64,000 nucleotides of DNA, from contig QCXZ01000064.1 in assembly GCA_025024175.1 (NCBI GenBank), positions 59,665,325-59,729,324 of the forward strand. Reading direction: 5' to 3'. The notes beneath the pieces are model-generated. The model searched no databases and was not told the origin of the DNA. It saw nothing but the letters and a program-made list of their open reading frames with translations. Position numbers and translations under genes: made by a program. This stretch comes from Rhyzopertha dominica (lineage: Eukaryota; Arthropoda; Insecta; Coleoptera; Bostrichidae). Of this stretch, positions 1 through 11,044 are shown piece by piece (the first letter of the stretch is position 1; the number at the start of each line of letters is the position of its first letter).

Positions 1-192
1 AAGATTCCAAATAAAAAGGCTTGGGTAAAAGCAGTGATAGATGAAAAATTAGGTGATTTTATATATTTATGTAAACCTGTAAATAAGAATCATATTTGGA
101 AGGAAACATCGATCAAATTAATAAATGTAAGTGCTACTAGTTTGCTGCAAATTCCAGTTATAATAATCTCAATAATTGAATTTAATAAATAG
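1..192 (+). CDS. Unrecognised partial open frame, possible exon end
   Basis: Frame 1 is open from the first base of the window to a TAG at 190-192, with no start codon inside, so it would be the 3' part of something that begins upstream. The predicted 63 residues are rich in Lys, Asn and Ile, with no motif I recognise. A consensus-like splice donor (AAT|GTAAGT) falls at 126/127, so the coding part could end there as an exon instead. A chance open frame in AT-rich DNA is equally plausible. Confidence 0.22.
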   Translation, partial: KIPNKKAWVKAVIDEKLGDFIYLCKPVNKNHIWKETSIKLINVSATSLLQIPVIIISIIEFNK

Positions 193-771
193 GGGGTAGT
201 TGTAATATATTCTAGTTAACTAGTGAAAAACAAATATCTATTATTTTTGTATCGGTCACATAAGATTTGTATTGTATGAATCAAGTTTGGATAGTATATT
301 ACAATGATGAATTCCAAACTCCTGCTGACGTTATTGGAAAGACAATCTCTGCTGCTAAAGTTAATACTAGACAATGAAATCTCTTTGGTCATTTATGGCT
401 TACCGACTCAAAAACTGAGTATAATCTGAGCCCATCTATAAATCTACGGTCGGGATTCCACCTGATTTAACTAAAGGTGCCGCCCCCCATGCAATTATGC
501 GTTCATAAGGGGAATTACAGAGTGCACAGGTTCAATTCGAAGCTGTCCGTTCTTAAACGGGTCCAGTTCAATCGGAAGCAATCAACTCCGAGTATCCAAT
601 TGGCAACCGCCGCAGATTGGCCGCAAATTGCAGGCCGTCTAGAGTTCCCTGGCACTTGAACATGTTGCCTGGATAACTCCTTGTTTCGGATTTTGGGGAG
701 AGCGCAAACTGGATCAATTGACTGTGTCACAAAGAGACTGCGACTATTTATAGTTAAGTTCCCATATTGGG
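193..771. other. No gene seen
   Basis: A 60-codon and a 71-codon frame on opposite strands overlap at 477-730, in a stretch less AT-rich than its surroundings. Neither resembles a known family and neither has convincing splice or start context. Nothing else is supported. Confidence 0.4.
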
Positions 772-1955
772 GACAGTACTGTTAATTTCAGTCGACTTTT
801 ATAAAAGCGTTGAAAGAAAAAATACATTTTCATTCAACGATAAGAGATCACGCATCCGCGCTTTATCCATAATAGATACATACATGTATGTGTTTATTCT
901 GGATAGAGTATTGAAGAAAACCGCGCAGGAAACTCCAATCAGACTCTATTGTCTTAAGCCAGTCTTTAACACCTTCATCAACACGATGGATAGACGCAGA
1001 ACCACCAGGCCATGCTGTACGGGGGCATCTGTTGACCATATGTCCAATTGTTTGGAGGGGATCCCCACATTCACAAGAAGGGTTGATAGATGAATCCCAT
1101 TTATCCAGAAAAAAATTGCATTTCCCATGGCCAGTGCGAAGGCGATTCAGAGTGACCCAAGACCTTCTTGGGAGGTCAGTTCCTGCTACCTCTTCCGTAG
1201 GATCGTCTGTAAGCTGCTGATTGAATATATCATGTTTCTTAAGTTGCCAAACAGAACACCATCCATCTTTAATGGTATAAGGAGCACGAAGGAAATCTTC
1301 TGAGAGGTTTTCAAGAAGTTAGCCGAGTTGTGGGTAGCTCTTGCAGATCTCGGGAAATTAGAAACTCATTAGGAGCTGATTGATATTTTTGCCAAGCTTT
1401 ATATGTAGCGAACTGTCTGCGAATCTCCGGAGGAGCAATATTTGAAAGAATCGGAAGCCAAGGTAATGGAGTTGACTTAATTGTTCCAGTGAAACAGGAC
1501 AGCAGTACTCAGCAGTGCTATAAAGCAAGGAAGTTGCAGAAGTACGGAGTACATTTGCATTTGCACCCCAACTTGTACCAGCAAGCTTATGCAGAATGTT
1601 ATTTCTAGTCTGTAATTTTTTACTGACGTTTTCTAGATGTTTCTTGTACGTTAGAGACGTATCTAGGGTCACTCCAAAGTATTTTGGCGAGAAGTTATGT
1701 TTAAGAATTATGTTATTTGACATAACTGGAAGCTGTTTCCTCTTTTGGTGGTTGTTGAGATGAAAGCAAGTTACTTCTGTCTTCAATGGATTAGGGCACA
1801 AGCGCTAGGTTTTAAAATAGCAATTCATAATCTCGATGTCACTTGAAAGGTTCTGTTCAAGTACAGAAAAGTCTTTACTTTGCAAAGCCAATGCCATGTC
1901 GTCTGCATACACAAATTTTCTCGATTGAGTTACTGGAAGGTCACTTATGTATCCA
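772..1955 (-). pseudogene. LINE retrotransposon copy A, 5'-truncated in the RT domain
   Basis: Read on the minus strand, this encodes the C-terminal half of a non-LTR reverse transcriptase. It starts just after the motif-B region, then has the catalytic YADD box (VYADDMALAL), the PNPLKTEVTCFHLNN and GVTLDTSLTYKKHL blocks, and the zinc-binding-like tail, now in several frames. It is nearly the same sequence as copy B at 40190-41668. The shared 3' UTR ends at ACAGTACTGT (about 772-781), with only small indels. Part of the C-terminal domain has been lost by a deletion near 1490. The 5' truncation abuts a different repeat at 1956. This is a dead LINE insertion; I do not assign a clade. Confidence 0.85.
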
Positions 1956-2060
1956 ACGGATGGGAAGTATTGTATCGCGAAAAAAAAATTCAAAAATTTT
2001 TATTTACTCATCCGCTTTAAAATGGTCGAAAACGCAAAAAACTCAAAATTTGAGTATCAA
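1956..2060. repeat. Dispersed repeat, second copy at 13148
   Basis: About 100 bp starting ATCCAACGGATGGGAAGTAT and continuing through CGCTTTAAAATGG and GAAAACGCA match the left end of the TIR element at 13141-13993, with indels in A/T runs. It lies directly against the broken 5' end of LINE copy A. It is probably a fragment of that element family. Confidence 0.6.
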
Positions 2061-2235
2061 AAGTTGTGTGAATGTCTGTAATATGCATTTCCTTATTTAT
2101 TAATTGAAAATCTATTTTTTATTTTTTCTTGTCATTCTCCCAAGTTAGGCATGCGTTCGTTATTGCTTTTACTTGGGACGATTGATCGTCACAGAAAAAT
2201 AATTACAAAAATATTTCGGGAAAAACTAAGGAACA

Positions 2236-2530
2236 AAGACAACCATTATTATTTTGATCATCGAGATCGTCGAAGAAAAAAATTGTGTTTTAATTTAGTC
2301 GACAGTTTCGTGTATTTCTTATTTGTTACACTTCTTCAGGACTAGAACTCGGACAATATAATATTTGATACAATTAAACAAAAATCAAATCATCATCAAA
2401 TATTATGTTGTCCCTGTTCTAGTCCTGAAGATGTGTAACAAACAAGAAATACATGAAACAGTCGACTTAATTAAACCATAATTGTTTTTCCACGATTCCT
2501 ATAATCAAAATAATAACCATTATGATGGAA
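2236..2530. repeat. Foldback repeat with arms over 100 bp
   Basis: Bases 2236-2372 are largely the reverse complement of 2394-2530. The best-matching core runs outward from the loop through CTTCAGGACTAGAAC, TTGTTACAC, GTATTTCTT and GTCGAC. The spacer is about 20 bp. The text (TGAAG, AACAAACAAGAAATAC, GAAAC) resembles ends of Penelope-like or LINE elements, but no coding part is attached. It is either a MITE-like foldback or two inverted copies of a retroelement terminus. Confidence 0.75.
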
Positions 2531-4339
2531 AATAGCCAATCAAATAAAGACATATTTCAAATGAACAAAAACTATCGCCTTCGCGAGCCTTCATCGCGAC
2601 ATTGTCAATTCATAGACTGTAAATATATAGTATTTGTCCCAAATAAAGCCACCGTCCCATGTATGGGGACTTGACTGTATTATTTCATCAAATTTTAATC
2701 ACCTTGAGGAAAGTATGTTGTAAGTGTGTGTAGGTTTTTAGAAGATTAAGCTCTTTTATAACAACCAACAACTCTTTTTTTGTTTCAAAATTGTTATTTG
2801 TCATCTACGAAATTATTTCTTCTTTTTTCGTTGCTGTTGTAGGTTTTTATTTTGTTGTTGGAATATGGAAGTAGTTACTTGGTAAACCATGTGTCAAACA
2901 ACGATGCGTTCATTTCCTTATGATAATTAGCAGAACAGCAATATGTTTGCTGATTGAGCGTTTTGTGCCCAACCATTATACCTCCAGCATACAATTATAA
3001 TTCTTTTTTCTCGTATAGTGGTGTATTTAAATAAAAATTAACAACATAGTGAATATTGACACATTTCATCTAAATAAACTATCGGGATTCTCTCTCTGTA
3101 AAATTGTTACATACTGATATTCCATTCAATACTTTCTAAGTTGTGGTATTTTTATCATAGCCATTCTTTTATCAAATGTTTTATAATAAAATCAAGTGCT
3201 TTTTAAATAAAGCGTGAACGTTTCAAATCCTCAATCAATCAGTTTCGTTTTTAAAATTACGACGATGGGGACTACATTTTGTTTATACATATCATACATT
3301 ACTTCTTGTTCAGTTTTAGTATAGTAATATGTGATAGTACTCTGGTTCTAACTATTGTTTTAAATGCCATATTAATATTCTCGTAATAATAAAATGAACA
3401 GAATTCCCTGTTCGTATAGAACGGTATCAGACGTTTTCTGTTTTAATTTTTTCAGCGACCGATGGGTCAAGTGTCCTAGATCTTGCGCAACAGAGTAGGA
3501 ACCACGAGATAAAAATTTGTAACAAATAGGAGACCTTGTGTGTGCTTGGGCTTGTCCTCCCACATTATCCAGTAATAAATTTTTCGATCCATGACTATTT
3601 GCCCCAAAGCTCACTGGCTCGCAAAATTGTTTCCTTTTCATAGCGAAGGGCAATTCTTTTGACGAATGAATGGGAATTCAAATCAGCTATAAACGCACAA
3701 GGAAACTTCGTAATTCGTTCCTTTAACTTTTGTCGAGATTTAGTCATTTAACACTGTCCTGATTTATTTTCTTTCTCCCTGAAAGCTCCCTCGGTTAAAA
3801 AGTTTGAATTACACCAATTTGAGCCTCCCACTTCCTTAGCTTATAATAAGTGAAAAATCGTTCTTCATGTCATTTTAAAACACAACGATAGTTACAAGTA
3901 CAGCAAGATCAACGCGTTTTTAAGTTTGTAACAGATGAGTTATGTCCGTTTTAAATGAAATTCCATCCTTCCCTGTGCGAAGTTCGAGACCTAAACTGGA
4001 ACTGTAACCTCGTTAACGGTCTGTAAAAATTGTTCAGACCAGGTCAAACTTTAAATTGTATTGTAGCGTACTGACGCACTTGTGTCTGCTTTTGTCGTTC
4101 CTGTAGCTGCAAAATAGTGGGTTAGGAAGTTTACACTAACATGAAATACGTTTCAGCGTCTATACCGAGCATTTGCTATATATTAAGAGGAGCTAGAGTG
4201 GAATGGAAAAGAATATATTTTGATTGTAAAGAAATTTACAAAGCTACATCCTTAAAACATAGGACTTAGCATTATCGTTCGTTTCAGGTAAACCGAGTCA
4301 CCTCGTCAAAAACTTCATCTGTTTCTCCTCTCTACATTA
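2531..4339. other. AT-rich intergenic DNA, no gene supported
   Basis: The only long frame is 3372-3653 on the minus strand (93 codons), which matches no family I know. A short palindrome (GTCCCATGTATGGGGAC) occurs near 2653. Nothing else is recognisable. Confidence 0.4.
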
Positions 4340-4880
4340 TTTTCAACTTAATTCTTCAATCTTTCTTGACATTTGGAAAACGACTACCATTTGCATTATC
4401 TTTAAGAAAAGAGATCGATCAGAAGTAACCAATTATGGTCCAATAACCCAACTGTGCTGTTTTCCAAAGGTCTTTAAGTCTATCCTACACAAACTTCTAT
4501 TTGCTCATATCAGTCAGTTTATTTCTTTACATCAGCACGGTTTTGTAGCTTTCGCAAAGCATTTGACACTGTAGATCATAACACTCTTTTAGGTCAGCTC
4601 GAAAAATTAGGATTCTCTCTCACATTACCCCTCTTAGTTTCATCCTCTCTTAATAAGAGACACTAGTTTGTCCTCTATCGTAATTTTAAATCTACCTTAT
4701 TTGTTGCGATCTCTGGAGTCCCTCAGGGATCAACCTTAGGCCCCTTATTTTTATACTTTTTGTCAATGGCACTGTTAATGTTTTGCAGTGTAAAAAGCTC
4801 ATTTAAGCAATCACCTTAAGATTTTCTGCAACTGACTGTTTAACCTTACAACACGCTTTAAATGCTTTATCTCAAATAAA
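4340..4880 (+). pseudogene. Decayed LINE reverse-transcriptase fragment
   Basis: Translating across frames recovers ordered RT blocks: a FPKVFKSILHKLL-like helix, LHQHGF, KAFDTVDHNTLLGQLEKLGF (motif A) and SGVPQGSTLGPLF (motif B). Stops and frameshifts interrupt every block, and the YADD box is no longer recognisable after 4790. The order matches Jockey- or CR1-type reverse transcriptases. No endonuclease or 3' UTR is attached. Confidence 0.75.
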
Positions 4881-4917
4881 CTCTTTCTTAACATTAACAA
4901 ATGTCACTAGAAGGTTG

Positions 4918-5181
4918 TGGGGATAGCAGTCACTAGTAAAGAGAAAAACTCTTTTCATTTCAGCCAAGCTTTCGGAATTATTTTATTCCTTCTTCATCTG
5001 GGTGAACATACCTATTTAATGTTAACCTCGACTCAATGTAAGTTTTTTTTGAGTTATGTTTCTGCAATGTATCCTTTTGACGTGTAATCTTTTAGCGCCC
5101 TGGAGAAGGAATAAAATCATTCCAAAAGCTTGGCTGAATTGAAAAGAGTTTTTCTCTTTACTACTGACTGCTATTCCCATT
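4918..5181. repeat. Inverted repeat, arms about 82 bp
   Basis: Bases 4918-4999 pair with 5097-5181 as imperfect reverse complements. Shared words include GTAAAGAGAAAAACTCTTTT, CAGCCAAGCTTT and TTTTATTCCTTCT. The spacer is about 100 bp. The CCAAGCTTT and TTCCTTCTTCATCTGGG wording resembles the paired ends of Penelope-like elements, but no GIY-YIG or RT sequence is attached. Confidence 0.75.
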
Positions 5182-6260
5182 ACCTTATAGTGTCATAATT
5201 CATCATGTCAGTCCGTCTACCTTCCACATTTTAATTTATAATAATGGGATTTTTTACTCGCATCAAGACTATCTATGGTTCCCTCATATTGAGCGCAGCA
5301 AAAGCATATGCTAAAATTAACACCAAATTAGCTATGTACCGTAACAGAAGAAGTTTGTTTATTTTNGTGTATTTGTGTATTTTTGTTCATACTTTTCCCG
5401 GAATTACACTATGTGGTTACCCTCTTGTCAAAAATATTATTTTAGACGTTAGATTTCCATCAGAGGTCGAACACCTCCCGATAAAAAAATATCACATCAA
5501 CTTTTTCGCAAGAGTTTGGTAAATGCCTGTTGAAATGTTGCATTTACTGTTATCTGTCCAAAGCAATTCCCTCCTACAATGGCAACCTAATTTCCTGTGC
5601 CCCGGGCGATAGCATTCTTCTCTGTAAACAATAAACTTCTCCCAAATGTATCTTAATATAATTTCCTCCCCATGAAAGGCAGTGTTCGCATAACGCTTTG
5701 TGAAAACTATTCAAACAAGCCGCGGCATGTTGCCGAAACTGTGCTGAATACGTACGACGTTTATTTGCATACAAAGTTTGCTGGCGCTATATTAAAATAG
5801 CCCCGGCTCGATTGTTTACAGTTTTGCAAGAACAAACGGGACCGACGTAATTTGCTGCAGCGGGATGCATGTTATGGTGTTAACGGATGGATGAACGCGA
5901 TTCGCGGTCTAACGTGGAACGTTCTTGGCTCCTTGGCACATAGTAGTCACGGTGGTAGAGCAAATATGTACCCTAGAATCGTCACTGCGCGTTAAATTCT
6001 AGTTTGGGGTAGTTTAGGAAGTTTATAATATACATTGAGAAGCGCAGGGTGAATATTAGAAAAATGTATTTCTTGTCAGCTGTTTGTTCCAATTTTTGCA
6101 ATGACAGTTGCTTTCATTATATTAATTATAATACTGACTTAGATCTAAGTTTTTTATCTATTAGTTATTTATGCATTAAGGGCATAATAAGATTTTTATG
6201 GTCCGAGATCCTCTTTTGAGCCCAAGCCCGTTAACGCGTGGGCTAAAAAAGCTCTGTACA
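5182..6260. other. Intergenic DNA with a GC-richer block
   Basis: A 92-codon frame at 5244-5522 contains an N base and no known domain. From about 5570 to 5990 the sequence is clearly less AT-rich than its neighbours and free of obvious repeats, so it may be conserved host non-coding DNA. I see no splice-supported exon in it. Confidence 0.35.
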
Positions 6261-7576
6261 TACGAGGCATGTTTTTTAAGTAAGTACCGTTTTGCGATTC
6301 CGCCGCCGCAGCGCTACGGTAGGCGTTCCGCGCATGCGCGCTGGTTACCTACATCTCTTGTCTACGCACTGACGCCATTACAGTTTGATTCTTCATTGTA
6401 TACGTTGTTTACTGAGTGTTTAAAATGCCTCCGACAATCGTGAGTCCCGCCGATTGTGAAGTACGGGCTGTTATACGATTTCTTAGTGCTAAAGGCGTAA
6501 AACCGATCGATATTCATCGTGAGATCTGTGAAGTTTACGGACAAAACATTATGAGTGATGGAATGGTAAGGAAATGGGTGAGAGCATTTAAAGATGGCCG
6601 CACAAATATGCATGATGAAGAACGGAGTGGGCGTCCTTCGGTCGTTAATGAAGATTTGGTGCAGAAAGTGAACGAAAAGGTGAGAGAAAACGGAGGCTTT
6701 ACAATTTCATCATTGTGCGACTGCTTTCCTCAATATTCTCGTAGTGTTTTGTATCGCATTGAATTACCGGAAATTGTGTTCACGTTGGGTTCCGAAAATG
6801 TTGACAGATTTGCACAAAACCCAACGTTTAGGCAGTGCATTGACTTTCCTCGAGCGGTACCACAATGAAGGTGAAGATTTTTTAGACCAAATTGTTACTG
6901 GTGACGAAACATGGGTGGCCTACGTCACACCAGAATCGAAACAACAATCCATGGAATGGCGACATTCATCATCACCCAAAAAAGTGAAGTTTAAGCAAAC
7001 AATTTCTGCAATTTCTGTGCACAGCTTTTTGGGACAGAAAAGGAGTATTGCTAGTGGAGTTTCTGCCTCGTAATGAGACAATCAATGCAGCGTCTTATTG
7101 TAAGACATTGAACAATCTGCGTCGTGCAATCCAGAACAAAAGACGTGGCAAGTCGAGTAAGGGTAACGTTTTGCTGCATGACAATGCCCGCCCACATGTG
7201 GCTAATCGGACCAAAGATCGCATCAAATCTTTTAAATGGGAAACTCTAGATCATCCTCCATACAGCCCTGATCTGGCGCCCAGCGACTACCATTTGTTCC
7301 TGCACTGGAAGAAACCCCTGGATGGTCAGCGTCTTCAAGACGATAACGAAGTCGAAACATTTGTGATACAGTGGTTAACAAGTCAGGCGGCAGAATTTTA
7401 TGAGGAGGGTATTCAAAAACTGGTGCCACGTTATGACAAGTGCCTCAATATTCACGGAAATTATGTAGAAATGTAGATTAAGGTACAGGCTTTCATGTAA
7501 GATAAAATTATTGCGATATCTTTGCACGACTCTTTTTAATTCCAAAACGGTACTTACTTAAAAAACATGCCTCGTA
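6261..7576 (+). mobile_element. mariner element with perfect 32-bp TIRs
   Basis: The ends are exact inverted repeats: left 6263-6294 starting CGAGGCATGTTTTTTAAG, right 7543-7574 ending CTTAAAAAACATGCCTCG, identical over 32 of 32 bases. Each is flanked by TA (6261-6262 and 7575-7576), the mariner target duplication. The 1312-bp length is normal for a full mariner. Perfect TIRs suggest a fairly recent insertion even though the gene inside is broken. Confidence 0.95.
6425..7476 (+). pseudogene. mariner transposase, frameshifted
   Basis: This would be a cut-and-paste transposase of about 345 residues. The N-terminal paired helix-turn-helix region is intact in frame (VRKWVRAFKDGRTN, ERSGRPS). The catalytic domain follows in two other frames: TGDETW supplies the first Asp, LLHDNARPHVA the second, and SPDLAPSDYHLF the third. 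The second and third Asp are separated by 34 residues, which fits DD34D mariners. Frame breaks lie near 6765, where the segment around YRKLCSRWVPK joins, and near 7035-7050 before LLVEFLPRNETINA. I take the ATG at 6425 (MPPTIVSPADCE) as the start, because it leads straight into the HTH region. It ends in NYVEM and TAG at 7474. All three Asp are present, so the frameshifts are the only visible defect. Confidence 0.92.
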
Positions 7577-7765
7577 CAAAACCTTAAATGTTTTTATACG
7601 GTTATTATTTGTTTCAAATTATAGCGATATTTAAAAAAACGAATGAATACTAATCTTCTTTGAGAAATATGGCTACAAAGTTTGTTTTCATAGTTATACA
7701 TATTACCTATTTAAGGCTTAAGTCTGATTGCAACTGTCAACGTCAGTGGTACTTTTTTCCTTAAA

Positions 7766-8270
7766 GTGCCAAAAGATTTTTCTAATTTAGAGTATGCTAA
7801 TATGGTTTTTGTTTATGGCTTCTGTAATGGCAATGCCACAGCTGCTGTACCTGAATATCGACGACATTTTCCACGTGAGAAGACTGCTGACAAAAACGTG
7901 TTTGTTCGAGTTTTTAACAAACTTTGCGAGACTGGAACTTTTCCAAGTGGTAAAATAACATCTGAAAAAGCCGATCGACAAACTTTAGAAGAAGTGTCAA
8001 ATATTTTGAATCTAGTAGAAGATAATGCAAAGACCATCACCAGAAGAATCGATACTCAATTGGACATTTCACAAAGACGAGTAATACACACACTTCACGA
8101 GCAAGGATTATAACCATACCATCTACAAAAAGTATAGTTTCTACACCCGGAAGGTTATGCTAAACGTGGAATTTTATCGGTGGATAACTAACAATTGTCG
8201 AGTTGTATCCCGCATACCTTTTACTGATGAAGCAACATTTGCCCGTGATGGCATTAATAATCTAAATCTC
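7766..8270 (+). pseudogene. DUF4817-type transposase, N-terminal piece
   Basis: The frame opens with PKDFSNLEYANMVFVYGFCN, GNATAAVPEYRRHFP and KNVFVRVFNKLCETGTFP. This is the DUF4817 helix-turn-helix module that heads many insect Tc-like transposases. The expected initiator ATG before PKDFS is GTG here (7766). A stop follows HTLHEQGL at 8113, after which homology resumes in another frame up to DEATFARDGINNLN. The gene is cut there by a LINE. It probably bound DNA near the transposon ends when active; this copy cannot be functional. Confidence 0.85.
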
Positions 8271-9490
8271 TTGATGAACGTTTACAGGTCGACGTCGTGT
8301 ATACTGATTTGAAAAAGGCTTTTGATCGTGTTAATCACCGCTTTCTATTGAATAAACTGCGAAATTTTGGTTTTTGCGATGGGCTTGTCTCTGCTGTTAA
8401 ATCTCTTTTGATGGATAGGCGGCAATTTGTTGAGCATGGTGGTTTTAGATCTAGCACTTTTCATGCGACTAGTCGAGTGGTTCAGGGTTCGATCCTAGGC
8501 CCACAATTATTCGTAATATTTTTCAACGATGTAGTGAAATCGCTTAAATGTAATGTTTATGTGTATGCCGATGACTTAAAAATACTGAAGGCTATAGGTT
8601 ATTATTCGGACTGCTTGCTTCTTCAGCAGGATATCGACAATTTAAATAGTTGATGTTTCAAGACAAACTCGAATTAAATATTAATAAGTGCAAAATGGTG
8701 ACCTTCAGCAGAAAAAAATGTACGCAATAACTTTTTCTACAGCATCTCAGGGAATGTACTTTCCAGATGTGATGAAATTAGAGACTTAGGTGTTATCGTT
8801 GACTGTTAGTTGTCTTTTGTTCAGCACATTGAAAATGTTGCGGCTGCTGCACTGTAGACTCTGGGGTTTATTATGTGTAATACTTCTGAATTCAGTAACA
8901 TTTTTGCTATAAAGTTATTGTTTTATGTCTTAGTTAGATCTAAGCTCGAATACTGCAGTGTAATTTGGAGTCCTTACCAGCAGAAATATATTGATCTGTT
9001 GGAAAATATTTTAAGAAAGTTTTCCAAGTATCTCTACTTTAAAACGTTTGATGTTTACCCTACAAGACACTGTGATCAGAGGGCGCTATTAAATGTTGTT
9101 AATGAAGTCTCTCTTGAGAGTAGACGAAATTGGCATCTATTGTTTTCTTGCAGAAACTTATTTGCGGTAAAGTAGTTAGTAGTACTTTTCTGAATGAGAT
9201 AAGCATAAATGTCCCCAGAGTTAATAGCAGATCGCCTGTTCTCTTTTATTACAGTGTACCGTCCACTCAACATCATTTCAACTGCGTCATGATAATGGCA
9301 TTTAAGTTATGTCCAACAGTAACTTTGATATTTTTATGACTTTTCAACGAGTTCAGTGAAACGAAAGTTGCTAGAATTTATTGGTATACACTCACTCATG
9401 TATAATATGATTGTATTTTTTTTCTGATTTGAAAGTTTGTATTTTTTGTGCTCTTTATAGACAAATATGTCTGTCGGACATTAATAAATA
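8271..9490 (+). pseudogene. LINE fragment inserted in the DUF4817 transposon
   Basis: This is a non-LTR retrotransposon truncated at its 5' end within the RT domain. It starts at motif A (YTDLKKAFDRVNHRFLLNKL), then motif B (VVQGSILGPQLF) and the catalytic YADD (VYVYADDLKIL). After stops around 8650-8870 comes the C-terminal region (LVRSKLEYCSVIWSPY, LRKFSKYLYFKTFDVYP). The 3' end is a short AATAAATATAC-type tail near 9480, without a long poly(A). The family resembles the fragment at 56481-56805. No clean target-site duplication was found at the boundaries. Confidence 0.82.
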
Positions 9491-9975
9491 TACACACAAC
9501 TAGCTGAAACTAATTTTCAAAACAAGTTTTCAGTATTATGTGTGATGTGGTATGATTGTTGGGTATTTAATTGTCCCTTTTATCATGGAGAATCGCCTCA
9601 CTTGGGAATACTACCTTAATTTTTTAATAAATGAGTTGCCAGCATTGCTAGAGAATTTCCCTGTAAACGTAAGACGCCAAATGTACTATCAGTATGATGG
9701 AGCCCCTGCACATTTCGCTCGTGTGGTCAAGCAACACTTGGATGAAATGTTTCCAGAGCGTTGAATTGGTTGCTGACGTCCAATTAGTTGCCCTCCAAGA
9801 AGTCCAGATCTAACACCACTAGATTTTTGTTTAACAAATAATTAATACTGGCGCGTTCTTCAAGAAAAACAAGAGCAAATGGGACAAGCAACAGGCGCTG
9901 ATCGCAGACGTAGTAGAGCATGTTTAAAACTCAATGGGAGTATTTTTGAACACCTTATAAAAAGTCATATCTATT
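9491..9975 (+). pseudogene. DDE_3 catalytic piece of the split transposase
   Basis: The sequence resumes as ETNFQNKFS, then CGMIVGYLIVPFIMENRLTW, then the second catalytic block (YQYDGAPAHFARVVKQHLDE) and the third (PPRSPDLTPLDFCL). A stop replaces the conserved Trp just before CGMIV (TGG to TGA), and the frame breaks after FPER at 9764. These motifs mark a DDE-fold transposase of the Tc1/mariner superfamily. It joins logically to the piece ending at 8270. Confidence 0.85.
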
Positions 9976-10377
9976 AAAAAATTACTTGAATAACTTGAAA
10001 ATACATGGGTGCGATCCTTCCCAAGTAACTTATGTGTGATGACCTGCAACCCTTTCATTTTTTTACTCCAACTTGCTTGCAAAAGAACAATGAGTATTGG
10101 ATTCCAATCACAACTTGCTTCAGAATGCTTCTGAATCTTGCTTTAGAACCGAACCACGGCACCCCTTACGAAACCGTAAAAAGGCATAAATCACCTCGTT
10201 TTCAATCCCATCCGTGGCGAAACCGAATAACGTCGCGAGGGTTTTCTGCATCTGAACGCGTGGACCGAAGCCACCGAGAGCTATTCATGTCGAAATAAGG
10301 GATAAATATTTATTTCCTCGCGACCACGTATTAAATCGAAAAACGCCGGGGCTAGATCAGTCCCATTATAGCAGCGA
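9976..10377. other. Intergenic, moderate GC, no gene seen
   Basis: An 88-codon frame at 10032-10298 has no known motif. The stretch 10150-10377 is less AT-rich and runs into the first copy of the direct repeat that follows. Confidence 0.35.
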
Positions 10378-10599
10378 AGCCCGATCGTTACCCGTATCCA
10401 AGGCATCGGAATGGAGTTCTTTTTTATCAAAGGCTTGAAGCGACGCGGTAAATAAGTTCGGCTATAAATTCTAGAATGAGAGAGAGACGTTCGGATGCAA
10501 ATTGTGGGCGAATGTGGGTTTACCTTTAGTCACTTGGGGGAGGGTGATGTGTTTTTGATAAAAAGGAGTTTTGTGTCTTCTCAAAGTTCATTTTATAAG
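10378..10599 (+). repeat. Direct repeat copy 1 (222 bp)
   Basis: This starts AGCCCGATCGTTACC and ends in CATTTTATAAG. It matches 11429-11648 at most positions, including GGAGTTCTTTTTTATCAAAG, GGCTTGAAGCGACGCG and AAAAAGGAGTTTT. The copies are 1051 bp apart in the same orientation. The sequence beyond each 3' end is unrelated. Confidence 0.88.
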
Positions 10600-11044
10600 A
10601 TCTTTTACTTCACCACTATTAAAAGTAGAATTAATAGCTACCTCTCTTAATTTCATGTGAGAAACTGTCTACAAATGGGTTTTCTATTTCACTTCCCCAT
10701 CTGCTTTTCAGTTTTTTCCTTTACTGATGTAGCTTGTGATGTATACGTAAACATTTTTCACATAAATTCAGTTCNGTGACTTTTGCNGCATCTACCTTCA
10801 GAAAACCTTAACACTNGTAAATAAATGTTCTTGTTTATAAAAAATTGCAACGAGCGTTAGAAGCTAGAAGAGTTTACCTTTACCTCTTACAAACTGGTGT
10901 TGTTTGTAGTCCTTGCTTTAAATTAATTTGACTTGTCTTCAAATAATGTGATGTTATGTAAATAAGGAAGCAAGTAATCAAGTTTTGGAGAGACTATTAT
11001 ATCTTCATATGTTTTCCAGTCGTTTGATGTAACTTTATCAAGCT
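10600..11044. other. Spacer between direct repeat and gag fragment
   Basis: AT-rich, with three N bases around 10776-10816. No coding potential seen. It could belong to the same retroelement as the gag piece at 11045-11428, but nothing shows this directly. Confidence 0.3.

Larger units (their letters stand above)
7640..9975 (+). mobile_element. DUF4817/DDE_3 transposon interrupted by a LINE
   Basis: Two pieces of one transposase gene flank a LINE fragment: the N-terminal piece at 7766-8270 and the catalytic piece at 9491-9975. The protein reading on the left (DEATFARDGINNLN) and on the right (TQLAETNFQNKFS) is continuous with this family once the 1.2 kb between is removed. I could not find terminal inverted repeats, so the outer limits are approximate. 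Confidence 0.75.

Noticed and set aside
3372..3653. 93-codon minus-strand frame as a gene
   Set aside because: No recognisable motif, no supporting start or splice context, and none of its neighbours is a gene.
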